64,000 nt of DNA from Bremerella sp. TYQ1 (GTDB lineage: Bacteria; Planctomycetota; Planctomycetia; Pirellulales; Pirellulaceae). Positions 45,733 through 53,405 of this stretch are shown one piece after another. Each line of letters opens with the position of its first letter. Position 1 is the stretch's first letter. Position numbers and translations under genes: made by a program. Below the pieces are notes generated by a model. That model worked only from the letters and a program-made list of their open reading frames with translations, was not told the origin of the DNA and searched no databases. The stretch covers positions 1,488,001-1,552,000 of the forward strand of contig NZ_CP083740.1 of assembly GCF_020150455.1 (NCBI RefSeq), written 5' to 3'.

Positions 45733-47967
45733 ATGAAAGCCGCCGATCGATCGGCCAAAACTTTTGCCAACACGGCCGAATCCCTCCGCATTCAATGGGC
45801 TCAGTTAGTCGACGGTTCTTCATTGGCCATGTTTCGGATCTGCTTCGGCCTGGTCATGGTCTGGCACATGCTCAAATATTTCCAGAGCAATGCCGGGATA
45901 ACCGAGATCGACCGCGTCTTCGCGTCGCCCGCACTGCACTTTACCTATCCTGGCTTCCACTGGGTTCAGCCGTGGAGCGAACCCTGGCTCACCGTCCACT
46001 TCGCAGTGGTGACCGTCGCCGCACTGCTGGTCGCCCTTGGGCTGTTCTACCGCGCGGCCTGCGTGACGCTGTTTCTCGGTTACACCTATATCTTCCTGCT
46101 TGAAGCGACCCTGTATAACAACCATTACTATTTGATCTGCCTGCTGAGCTTCATGCTGATCTTTATGCCAGCGGCAAAATGTTGGTCGCTCGATCAGCTG
46201 ATCGCCAGTAAGTTTCGCAAGCAAACGTCACGCCCAACGGAGAATACCTCGGCGATCCCTTTTTGGCCGATCTTCTTGCTACGTTTTCAATTGTTTCTTG
46301 TCTACTTTTACGGCGGGATTGCCAAGCTGAACGCTGACTGGCTCACCGGCGAACCTCTCTACGCACCTGGCAACGTCCTCTACGATTTCTTCGACAGCAC
46401 GATCGGTTTGCCGGATAGCCTTAAGCCGATCCACCTTTGCCTGTTTTTGGCTTGGAGCGGCTTGTTCTACGATCTTAGCATTGGCTTCTTGCTGCTCTGG
46501 GGAAGGACGCGCTGGCTGGCTTTGGCAGCGACGGCGTTGTTCCATGTACACAACCACTTCATCTTTCCGATCGGGATTTTTCCCGCGATGGCCCTATCGT
46601 CGACGCTCATTTTCTTTGCCCCCGACTGGCCGCGGCAATTTTGGGCATGGATTCGTCGGCCTCGGTGGAACTTCACGACCCAAGCCTCCAGCGATAAGCC
46701 GCGAAAAACCAAGCCCCAGCCCCGTCTGGCGTTGGGCCTAACGGTCGCCATCGCGATGTTTATTGGTTGGCAAACGACATGGCCACTTAGGCATTTCCTG
46801 ATTGAAGGGGACGCTAACTGGACCGAAGAAGGGCAGGACTTCAGCTGGCGAATGATGCTCCGCGCGAAAGCAGCCGGGCACCTGACCTGCCGCATTGTAG
46901 ACCCCGCAATTCACATCACAAACGCCGAGGGACGCCCAGCCATTGCCTGGAATGCATGTCCAGACGGCACGCCCCAGGCCATCCACATCGCCATCGACTC
47001 GCATCAGTTCAAGTGGACACATCATCCTGGCCTGACAATCACTCACGAGCCGATCTTCGGTCGTCGGCTGATCTATAACCCTGGCACTATTCATACCGAT
47101 AAGCAGGAAGCCATTGATGTCGGTCGGCAAAAGATTGTCGAGCAATGGGAGAAAACGTTTACTCGCCAACCGAGCATCGAACCTGCCATTTCACTCTCGG
47201 AAGCAGTAACGCTCATTCGCGAGAAATTTCAAGAGCGAGCCAAGCAGTTGAAACTTTCGATCGCTGTTCAAGAGGAATTCCTGCAGCAGCTGAACGAGCT
47301 TGAGCAGGAAGACGAAAGTCAATCGCAAGATATGCCTGGTCGCGAACCGCGACGCGTGAAACTGGTCAACTCACTGCACCGACTATACCAATCACCGCTG
47401 GCCGATATGGTCCGGCCAGTGCTTCAGCGTATCGAACCGTTCGTTCTGCAAGGCGCACCGGCTTCGGGACAAACGTTGTTAGTGATACTCGATTCGCCTC
47501 TAATGACTGCTTCGCCTGATGATGCAGAAGCCGAATTACTCCAGCTTTCTGGAGGCGATCCGTATATAGTTTGGACCGACTTTTCACGTATGCGTCCCGA
47601 TGACTATCGCCGATTGCCACGAAACTTCGTCACGTTCGAGGACCGTCAACTGCACATGGTGTGGAACCACTTTCTCGAGATCGAGCCGTATCAAATGGAA
47701 AAAGCGGCCGTGCGTCCCTGGATGATCCATCAGTACGCCCAGAAAGTCGGACAAAGCTGGCAAGCAGAAACCGGCCGACATGGCGAGATACGCGTGGAGA
47801 GCTACGTAATGATGAACTACACCGTTCCACAGATGCTGCTCAATCCCGAAGTCGATCTGACGTCCGTCCCACTTCGAAACTTCCAGCACAACTCTTGGAT
47901 CTTACCCCGCAACCACCGTCGCCTGGGCATCGCCAGCCAGCCAGCCCCAACGAACCTACGACGCTAG
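45733..47967 (+). CDS. HTTM/vitamin-K-dependent gamma-carboxylase-like membrane protein
   Basis: 744 residues. The N-terminal about 320 residues contain some seven or eight hydrophobic helices with HTTM features (FRICFGLVMVWHMLKYF, NNHYYLICLLSFMLIFMP, VYFYGGIAKLNADWL). The Lys in GGIAKLNADWL matches the region of the catalytic Lys in gamma-carboxylases. The C-terminal half is a soluble, mostly charged domain similar in layout to the lumenal part of the carboxylase. Bacterial homologues are common in planctomycetes; carboxylation has not been shown for most of them. The gene is monocistronic. Confidence 0.85.
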   Translation: MKAADRSAKTFANTAESLRIQWAQLVDGSSLAMFRICFGLVMVWHMLKYFQSNAGITEIDRVFASPALHFTYPGFHWVQPWSEPWLTVHFAVVTVAALLVALGLFYRAACVTLFLGYTYIFLLEATLYNNHYYLICLLSFMLIFMPAAKCWSLDQLIASKFRKQTSRPTENTSAIPFWPIFLLRFQLFLVYFYGGIAKLNADWLTGEPLYAPGNVLYDFFDSTIGLPDSLKPIHLCLFLAWSGLFYDLSIGFLLLWGRTRWLALAATALFHVHNHFIFPIGIFPAMALSSTLIFFAPDWPRQFWAWIRRPRWNFTTQASSDKPRKTKPQPRLALGLTVAIAMFIGWQTTWPLRHFLIEGDANWTEEGQDFSWRMMLRAKAAGHLTCRIVDPAIHITNAEGRPAIAWNACPDGTPQAIHIAIDSHQFKWTHHPGLTITHEPIFGRRLIYNPGTIHTDKQEAIDVGRQKIVEQWEKTFTRQPSIEPAISLSEAVTLIREKFQERAKQLKLSIAVQEEFLQQLNELEQEDESQSQDMPGREPRRVKLVNSLHRLYQSPLADMVRPVLQRIEPFVLQGAPASGQTLLVILDSPLMTASPDDAEAELLQLSGGDPYIVWTDFSRMRPDDYRRLPRNFVTFEDRQLHMVWNHFLEIEPYQMEKAAVRPWMIHQYAQKVGQSWQAETGRHGEIRVESYVMMNYTVPQMLLNPEVDLTSVPLRNFQHNSWILPRNHRRLGIASQPAPTNLRR

Positions 47968-48130
47968 ATGCAGCCAGGCTCAAGTCGCATATGCAGGTAA
48001 AAACCATCGCCTGCCGAAGTTGAAGATTGATTTGGAAACGCCCTCCGCTTCTCACAGCAAGTCAACATAAGAGCACCCAATCAAAATTCGACAACGCCGA
48101 ACTGCGACCTGGCACACTACTTCGTACACA

Positions 48131-48151
48131 TACCGATCTGATCGATCGGTA
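48131..48151. repeat. Inverted repeat TACCGATC-TGATC-GATCGGTA
   Basis: Perfect 8-bp arms with a 5-nt centre, 163 nt after the HTTM stop. It lacks a T-run, so it is either a weak transcript end or a protein-binding site. Confidence 0.4.
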
Positions 48152-48186
48152 ATTCTCAACAAATAAAACCAATTCATACCACCAAT

Positions 48187-48214
48187 AAAAAACCCCGAGA
48201 TTTTAACCTCGGGG
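48187..48214 (-). terminator. Terminator of the (displaced) tRNA-Met gene
   Basis: 7-bp stem CCCCGAG / CTCGGGG with an 8-nt loop; in minus-strand sense it ends in six Ts. It lies 56 nt past the tRNA 3' end, as expected for the terminator of the original tRNA transcript. Confidence 0.85.
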
Positions 48215-48269
48215 TATCGGTGACGGTCGGGAATTGTGGTCGTCCTGACGGACGCAAAACCCTGTTTAG

Positions 48270-48313
48270 TAGGCCAGGCAGGACTTGAACCCGCGACCAA
48301 GGGATTATGAGTC
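48270..48313 (-). pseudogene. 3' half of tRNA-Met(CAU), left attachment site of an integrated element
   Basis: In minus-strand sense the sequence reads as the end of a tRNA. The anticodon loop is CTCATAA (anticodon CAU) at 48305-48311. Then come the 3' arm of the anticodon stem (TCCCT), a variable loop, a full T arm (GCGGG-TTCAAGT-CCTGC) and the 3' acceptor strand with discriminator A at 48270. The 5' half (acceptor, D arm, 5' anticodon stem) is absent; unrelated DNA begins just beyond the loop. This is what remains when an element recombines into the anticodon loop and takes the gene's 5' part to its other end. The functional tRNA should lie right of the window. Confidence 0.88.
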
Positions 48314-48403
48314 ATTCGATTAGGTCTCATCACGGTATCGGACAAAGTAGCTAACACGGTAGAAACCGAGGTTTACGAAAGCACCGAATACACTACAACT
48401 ACC

Positions 48404-48435
48404 CATAGGAACCGCGATTTCTGAACGTTCCTATG
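48404..48435. repeat. Inverted repeat CATAGGAAC-N14-GTTCCTATG near the left end
   Basis: Perfect 9-bp arms (48404-48412, 48427-48435), 91 nt inside the element from the attachment site. Arm-type integrase or excisionase sites often lie at this distance; the assignment is inferred. Confidence 0.45.
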
Positions 48436-48542
48436 AACACTTGAATCAGAGCCCAGCGGAGTAGCTACCGCGAGTCGATCGTCACCGCGTCATCACAGTC
48501 CGGCGTGCGTGACGGTTGGCAGGCTCGAAAGGACTGTGAACG

Positions 48543-49355
48543 ATGGAGCCACTTACGGCCTGCAAGCTTCGTGCTGCCAACGAAGCGGCGAAGCAGATGC
48601 TTTTCGACTGCCATACAATTTGGACGGTTTGTAAGTCCGGGTTTGGCCAACACAATCTCCCTGAGATGGCTTCCAACCTGATCTGCTTGATGAATGAGCA
48701 TTCTTGGCTGTTCTTCAATGACGAACTATCCAGTGATTTTCGTCGCGTATCACTTCAACCAGTTCAACAAGGTGGAACTTCTGCACCGTCAGCGTTCGCA
48801 CTTGCCTTGAAGATTGTCTATCTCACCTATGAGATGTTTGAGATACCAGCAAATGAGCGACTTGTTGCAACTGATCAAGTGCAGAACTTTCCCGCTCCCC
48901 CGTGGACGTTCTACATACCGCTTCCGGCATTAGAACAATCGATTCACGTGGTTGTAGATGACATCGTTACTTGCCAATTCCATAATGCCGATGTTGAGCT
49001 GTTAGCGGCTCAAATGGACTTGGAAACAGACAAAGCAATACGTGAGTTGCCAGGGGATGCAAGAGGCCAGATTGATGCCCCAATCATTGACAATCATCCC
49101 GATGCTGCAGACCCGGTTGCGATAGACCTGTCGAAGTACACAAAGAAACTCACTAAAGACGCACTTCGCCAGATATTGAACTGCGGGAAAAATGAGGTCA
49201 ATCAAAACCTTCGCGAGCAATTCCCGGAAGCACTGATCGATGGAAAGCTTTTGGACTCTTTGAGCGATGAGGACTTAAAAGGTCGACATGATATCCGGCT
49301 TCCGGTCATGCGGATGTCCGCACTTCAACGGGCAATTGCTGGAATCAAGGGCTAA
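48543..49355 (+). CDS. Hypothetical element protein, 270 aa
   Basis: First gene inside the left end, ATG with AAAGGA 9 nt upstream. It is soluble, acidic, mostly helical, without signal or membrane segments. The C-terminal 80 residues (YTKKLTKDALRQILNCGKNEVNQ onward) look like a separate helical domain. I do not recognise it. Its position beside the attachment site, before the replication genes, is typical for accessory or control genes. Confidence 0.7.
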   Translation: MEPLTACKLRAANEAAKQMLFDCHTIWTVCKSGFGQHNLPEMASNLICLMNEHSWLFFNDELSSDFRRVSLQPVQQGGTSAPSAFALALKIVYLTYEMFEIPANERLVATDQVQNFPAPPWTFYIPLPALEQSIHVVVDDIVTCQFHNADVELLAAQMDLETDKAIRELPGDARGQIDAPIIDNHPDAADPVAIDLSKYTKKLTKDALRQILNCGKNEVNQNLREQFPEALIDGKLLDSLSDEDLKGRHDIRLPVMRMSALQRAIAGIKG

Positions 49356-49362
49356 TTTTTTA

Positions 49363-49405
49363 CTCCCGAATCTCCCGTTCCTCCCGTTAACTCCCGATGC
49401 TCCCG
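49363..49405. repeat. Five CTCCCG direct repeats, 9-10 bp apart
   Basis: CTCCCG starts at 49363, 49372, 49381, 49391 and 49400, between two genes and just after a T-run. Regular spacing near one helical turn suggests iterons or a cooperative protein-binding site ahead of the replication genes. Confidence 0.5.
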
Positions 49406-49489
49406 CAAGTAGGCGTTTAACTGTTTTCCTTTTCTGATTCGCCAATATCCTAACGACATCGCCAACACGGTTTCGTTAGGAGTTCTGAA

Positions 49490-49717
49490 ATGGCAACGAA
49501 GGAAGCACCACCGGCAATCGAGACTAACAAAGTCTATCCATTGCCTCTCATTCGACAGAATTGGTTCCCAGGTAAGCGAGCGTGGATCGCAGCCCGTAAG
49601 AGCGGCCTGGATGAAATCGTTTTCTACATCGGGCGCGATGGCTATGCCCACGGCGCCGACTTAGCAACCAAGATGCGGGAGCTCGGCAAGAAGCGTCCTT
49701 CTGCAGCCCGTTCGTAA
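49490..49717 (+). CDS. Hypothetical element protein, 75 aa
   Basis: Small basic protein with GGAGTT 8 nt before its ATG. It contains KRAWIAARKSGLDEIVFYIGRDG and a basic C-terminus (KMRELGKKRPSAARS), which could bind nucleic acid. No family recognised. It is the first gene of a run of small early genes leading to the replication module. Confidence 0.6.
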   Translation: MATKEAPPAIETNKVYPLPLIRQNWFPGKRAWIAARKSGLDEIVFYIGRDGYAHGADLATKMRELGKKRPSAARS

Positions 49718-49776
49718 ACCCGCGCCCGGCATCGTGCTGGGCGTATTTCGTTTTCTGTTTTTTGAAAGGTTTGACC

Positions 49777-50217
49777 ATGACCAAGCAGACCAAAGAGTGC
49801 ACTGGCAGCTGGTACACGATCACGATCGAAGATGATGCTATGAGATTCGACCGAGTTGGAATCGATGGCATGACGGCTTTCGAGAGGGCACGATCGCTTC
49901 GCCACCACAATACAGAAGCCTATCCAGTTCTTCCGCCGGATGAGGACGACGTGTTCGAGGATGGCCCCTTTGCTGTCATTCAGATGATCGGCGAGAAGGG
50001 AATTGTGCGTTGTGCGGGGCTCAGCTTTGAAGACGCCAAGGAAACAGCTGACACATCGCTGGCCAATTACGGACCAGGTAAGCAGCAGGAAACACGAACG
50101 GAAAGCACGGGGCCTAACGGTCGGACTCTTGTTCTGGTATCCCGCCCGCTAGTCATCTGGGCGGCGTATGTCGTCAATCTAACCACCGGCGAAAGCTGGG
50201 AGGCTGAGAGCAATTAA
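49777..50217 (+). CDS. Hypothetical element protein, 146 aa
   Basis: ATG 49777 with AAAGG 8 nt upstream; the frame is open 5 codons further from a TTG. Acidic, with beta-rich ends: WYTITIEDDAMRFDRV at the start and TLVLVSRPLVIWAAYVVNLTTGE at the end. No membrane or signal segment. Function unknown. Confidence 0.65.
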   Translation: MTKQTKECTGSWYTITIEDDAMRFDRVGIDGMTAFERARSLRHHNTEAYPVLPPDEDDVFEDGPFAVIQMIGEKGIVRCAGLSFEDAKETADTSLANYGPGKQQETRTESTGPNGRTLVLVSRPLVIWAAYVVNLTTGESWEAESN

Positions 50218-50309
50218 CCCCACAAGAAGCGACGAGGCCCGGCAGGGACCAATCCACCGGGCTCGTCTTTCGTTTCTGAATCGCAACCAAAAGCACAAGG
50301 AAGGTTACA

Positions 50310-50606
50310 ATGCACAATCGTATCACGGATGCTGCCCTTTGGGTAGACAAAATCGATCCATGGATTCCGCCAACTGCGGAAATCAACAGTCTCGACGATA
50401 TCAAGCAGGCTTGTCCAGCAGTACGTCGAATCTTGAACCGAGCTCGGAATCTCCGACGGTACCGTAGGCCTCACTGGCGGCACTATGAAGCATTCAAGGC
50501 GAAGCTGACCATCTACGTCGGCTGGCACGCAGAGGATGAGCGATTGCGATCATCGCGTTGCTACGAGCTATGTATCTCGGCGCTGACTAAAGAGTTGCGG
50601 ATTTAG
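50310..50606 (+). CDS. Hypothetical element protein, 98 aa
   Basis: AAGGAAGG precedes the ATG. The product is basic in the middle (RRILNRARNLRRYRRPHWRHYEAF) and helical, with three Cys. It lies 13 nt upstream of the HTH replication-type gene and is probably cotranscribed with it. A nucleic-acid role is possible, not shown. Confidence 0.65.
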   Translation: MHNRITDAALWVDKIDPWIPPTAEINSLDDIKQACPAVRRILNRARNLRRYRRPHWRHYEAFKAKLTIYVGWHAEDERLRSSRCYELCISALTKELRI

Positions 50607-50619
50607 GAGGGCACCAGGC

Positions 50620-51309
50620 ATGAAGCCAGAGCCAGGAACATATTTCACGTGCGCGAATATGGCCAGCGACCGCCTGAAAAGCCTGACGGGGTCTGCGGCG
50701 AAGGTTTATTTATTCCTTGCCAAGATGGCCAACGGCGAAACCGGTCAATGCTGGCCAAGCCACAAGACGATTGCCAAGGCTACAAGTATGTCCGAGCGTT
50801 CAGTCCGGTATGCACTCACAGAATTGACGGTGGCAAAGTTGATCAAAATGAAGAACCGAGGGAGAAATTCCAGTCTCTACGAGATGCTTTATCCGGCAAC
50901 TGATTGCCAGTTAAGAGGTGGTTTAAGCGGCACCACGTTGCCGGATGATGCTTTAACCGGCAATTTGGAGCACTTTAACCGGCAACCAGTTGCCTACGAA
51001 CCAACCTCAAGAACCAACAACAGACGGTCCGGGGGTGATCGCCAGGGATACACACCAGCCAGTAAAGAAGCCAAGAAGATCTATCGCGAGATGGAATCGG
51101 TTCTTGGTTTCGGATTGGATCCGGAGTTCCTGAAGGCAGCCCAGGAAGCTGAACAGAATGATCGCGTACTGGGAATGGTTGTCGACATCCTGGACGAGCT
51201 TGAGAAATCCGGGAACGGTCGTGGAAAGACAGGGCTATTCCTGTCCAAGTACCGGAAGGGCCTAGAGGTCATTCAGGCCACAGAGTTGGAGGTTCAGCAT
51301 GACGCGTAG
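50620..51309 (+). CDS. Helix-turn-helix replication-initiator-like protein (phage O-type)
   Basis: 229 residues. The N-terminal winged helix (SAAKVYLFLAKMANGETGQCWPSH and KATSMSERSVRYALTELTVAKLIK, each part of the HTH_36 pattern) recognises DNA. A Thr/Asn-rich linker leads to a helical C-terminal domain (about 150-225). This layout, directly upstream of a DnaB helicase gene, is that of phage replication proteins that bind the origin and load the helicase. The ATG has AGGAGG upstream. It overlaps dnaB by 11 nt. Confidence 0.78.
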   Translation: MKPEPGTYFTCANMASDRLKSLTGSAAKVYLFLAKMANGETGQCWPSHKTIAKATSMSERSVRYALTELTVAKLIKMKNRGRNSSLYEMLYPATDCQLRGGLSGTTLPDDALTGNLEHFNRQPVAYEPTSRTNNRRSGGDRQGYTPASKEAKKIYREMESVLGFGLDPEFLKAAQEAEQNDRVLGMVVDILDELEKSGNGRGKTGLFLSKYRKGLEVIQATELEVQHDA

Positions 51310-52762
51310 ATCCACCAACATCGAAGAGTACCCACATTCCGATTACGACGAGGAGATAGTTCTTGGGCGGCTGATCATGTCTCCTGAGTTTCTCGATGAA
51401 GTCCAGTTAAAGCCGACTGACTTTTATCACGTATCCCACCAGAAGATTTTTCGAGCGGCCAAGGAACTTGTCTCCGAGGGCCAGGAATTCAATTACATCA
51501 CGTTGAAAGACTGGCTTGAAAAGTCTGGCGAGCTTGAGTTGGTGGGGGGACTGCGTTACATCTCAGACCTAGCCAGGACAGCGAGAGTTGGCTCAGACAC
51601 TTACATTGCCAGTTGCGCCGAGATCGTTCGTCGGAAATCTATTGAGCGTTCGATCATCGACTTTGGCTTCCGGGTGCAAACGATAACTAGCGATGCCTCA
51701 CTTGGATCAGATGAAAAACGAGCTTTACTTTCAAAGCTATTCACTGACTTAGAAGATGGCGTCGACACCAGTGGCGAAAGATGGTTGGCCGATCACGTTT
51801 CCGAACTGGCCGATCTGATCGAAGCTGGCGAGTTTAAGCCACGTGATGGCATCCCGACACCGTTTCCGACCCTCAATAAAATCACCGGAGGTCTGCCGCC
51901 AGGGCTTATCTGCATTGCTGGCCGACCTGGGGATGGGAAATCTGTTTCCGCACTCGAGTTCGTGCTTAACGCATCTGGTAAGGGTTCGGCAGTGCCCGGA
52001 CTTGTCACGATGGAAATGGACGGAAGCGAAGTTGCCCGACGTGCATTGGCTCGACAATCGGAAGTTGACCAAGATGAATGGGGTCGACTCGATGAGCCCA
52101 GTAAACGAAAGGTTATGTCTGCGGCCGACAAGCTCAAGTCAGGCAAGGTAATTATTGAAGACCGTGGCAACCTGAAGGTTAGCGACATCGTTTCTAAAAT
52201 CCGGCGATGGAAACGGCGGTACAACTGCGGTTTGGTCGCAATCGACTATCTGCAACTTCTCAACCCAGACTCCGCAGGCGAAACACGAGCCCGGGAAATC
52301 GCTGTAATGACCCGCCAGTTAAAGCTCGTCAGCCTGGAGCTCAAAATACCGGTGATCATTTTGAGCCAGCTCAACCGCTCTGGGGAAGGCAGGCCCAGCC
52401 TACGAAACCTTCGCGAGTCCGGAGCAATTGAACAGGACTGCGATATCGTGCTGGGTCTATGGCGAGAAGATACAGAAGAGGGTAGCGGCACCAAGTCGTC
52501 ACGCATGCAGCGGTTGAAAGGCAAGCAAATTGAGCCAGCGACCAAAGAGGATGGGGAGCCCGACAAGGTAACTCTTAGCGTTCTGAAGAACCGCAATGGC
52601 CCAGTCGGTCGAGATATCAAGCTTCTATTCTGGGGACAGTATTTCAAGTTCGCCGAGGAAGCGCCAGCGTACATGGAAGAGGATTTCGTGCCACTCAATC
52701 AACGGGATATGTCTTGGATCGATGAATTCAACAACCAAGGCGGATACGGAGATCACGATTAA
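51299..52762 (+). CDS. dnaB: Replicative DNA helicase, DnaB family
   Basis: 487 residues. The N-terminal DnaB domain (DYDEEIVLGRLIMSPEFLDEV) and linker are followed by the RecA-like core. This has Walker A GRPGDGKS (about residue 207), Walker B GLVAIDYLQLL (about 312) and the segment VPVIILSQLNRSGEGRPSLRNLRESGAIEQD in IPVIIL form, containing the arginine-region typical of DnaB. A hexamer would unwind the element's replication fork. The strong ribosome site GGAGG precedes the ATG, inside the end of the initiator gene. Chromosomal DnaB normally reads GRPSMGKT, so this is a phage-type copy. Confidence 0.95.
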   Translation: MTRRSTNIEEYPHSDYDEEIVLGRLIMSPEFLDEVQLKPTDFYHVSHQKIFRAAKELVSEGQEFNYITLKDWLEKSGELELVGGLRYISDLARTARVGSDTYIASCAEIVRRKSIERSIIDFGFRVQTITSDASLGSDEKRALLSKLFTDLEDGVDTSGERWLADHVSELADLIEAGEFKPRDGIPTPFPTLNKITGGLPPGLICIAGRPGDGKSVSALEFVLNASGKGSAVPGLVTMEMDGSEVARRALARQSEVDQDEWGRLDEPSKRKVMSAADKLKSGKVIIEDRGNLKVSDIVSKIRRWKRRYNCGLVAIDYLQLLNPDSAGETRAREIAVMTRQLKLVSLELKIPVIILSQLNRSGEGRPSLRNLRESGAIEQDCDIVLGLWREDTEEGSGTKSSRMQRLKGKQIEPATKEDGEPDKVTLSVLKNRNGPVGRDIKLLFWGQYFKFAEEAPAYMEEDFVPLNQRDMSWIDEFNNQGGYGDHD

Positions 52763-52986
52763 TGCATCGACGCATTATCCAAACCGAGCAAGGCTTCGTC
52801 GTTCGTGAAAGCGGTACCAGTCGAACCGTTGCGATCGTCCCCCGCGAAGAGCTTTTCGAGGTGCTTCAACCGGCTGAAAGGTTCGCAAAAGAGATTCGAG
52901 CCGTACCGCGGCTAGTGGCCTACTTGAAGACCAGGGCCGAACGTGGCGATTCGGAAGCAAAACGGATTTTGAAGGAGCTTGGCTAG
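52762..52986 (+). CDS. Hypothetical element protein, 74 aa
   Basis: ATG shares one base with the dnaB stop (TAATG). The N-terminal half is beta-rich (RRIIQTEQGFVVRESG), the C-terminal half helical and basic (RLVAYLKTRAERGDSEAKRILKEL). It is cotranslated with dnaB and the next gene, so a replication accessory role is plausible. No family recognised. Confidence 0.65.
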   Translation: MHRRIIQTEQGFVVRESGTSRTVAIVPREELFEVLQPAERFAKEIRAVPRLVAYLKTRAERGDSEAKRILKELG

Positions 52987-53372
52987 TGAGCGACTGCAAA
53001 CACAATCCCGATTTCACCTGCGTTGTCTGGTATGGCCAGCAGTATCGATTCACGTACAAGCAAGCAGTCATTGTTCGCATCTTGTGGCGTGCGTGGGATT
53101 CAGGTTGGCCAGTAATGAACCAGCGAAGCGTTTTAGCAGAAGCAGCAGACATGTGCATCGAGTTTGAGGGCGACAGCGTGCGACTCGTGGATGTATTTCG
53201 CTATCGGAAAAAGAAGCACCCGGCAGTCGCTAACGGGATGGTTGTCTTCGACGGACAGGGCAATATCGAGCTTGGATCGCCACCGAAAAAACTTTCGACT
53301 TTTTTGAAGGGTGCGACGAAGGTGCGACGCAAGTGCGACGAAGGTGCGACGCGAGTTTCTCAAAATGCTTAG
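52986..53372 (+). CDS. Hypothetical element protein with repeat-derived C-terminus, 128 aa
   Basis: GTG start sharing one base with the previous stop, AAGGAG 8 nt upstream. The first 100 residues look like a compact helical/winged domain (YKQAVIVRILWRAWDSG, QRSVLAEAADMC, VDVFRYRKKKHPAV), possibly DNA-binding. The last 22 residues come from the 11-bp DNA repeat at 53311-53354 and read GATKVRRKCDEGATRV. Its place at the end of the replication block and the repeat suggest a link to replication, unproven. Confidence 0.65.
   Translation: MSDCKHNPDFTCVVWYGQQYRFTYKQAVIVRILWRAWDSGWPVMNQRSVLAEAADMCIEFEGDSVRLVDVFRYRKKKHPAVANGMVVFDGQGNIELGSPPKKLSTFLKGATKVRRKCDEGATRVSQNA
53311..53354. repeat. Four tandem 11-bp repeats, GTGCGACGAAG type
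   Basis: Copies at 53311, 53322, 53333 and 53344 share GTGCGACG and differ only in the last three bases. Being 11 bp, the repeat passes through all three frames of the gene it lies in, giving the same 11-residue period each 33 bp. Helical-turn spacing fits an iteron or origin site. Confidence 0.75.
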
Positions 53373-53405
53373 AAACCATCACGTCACATACGGAGATTCT
53401 GAAAG

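Larger units (their letters stand above)
47968..48269. other. Intergenic region, 302 nt, between the HTTM gene and the tRNA remnant
   Basis: Holds a 21-bp dyad (48131-48151) and the minus-strand terminator that belonged to the tRNA gene (48187-48214). No gene is supported. Confidence 0.55.

Noticed and set aside
48052..48357. 101-codon minus-strand frame over the tRNA remnant
   Set aside because: It reads through the tRNA terminator and the tRNA 3' half, so it is not a protein gene.
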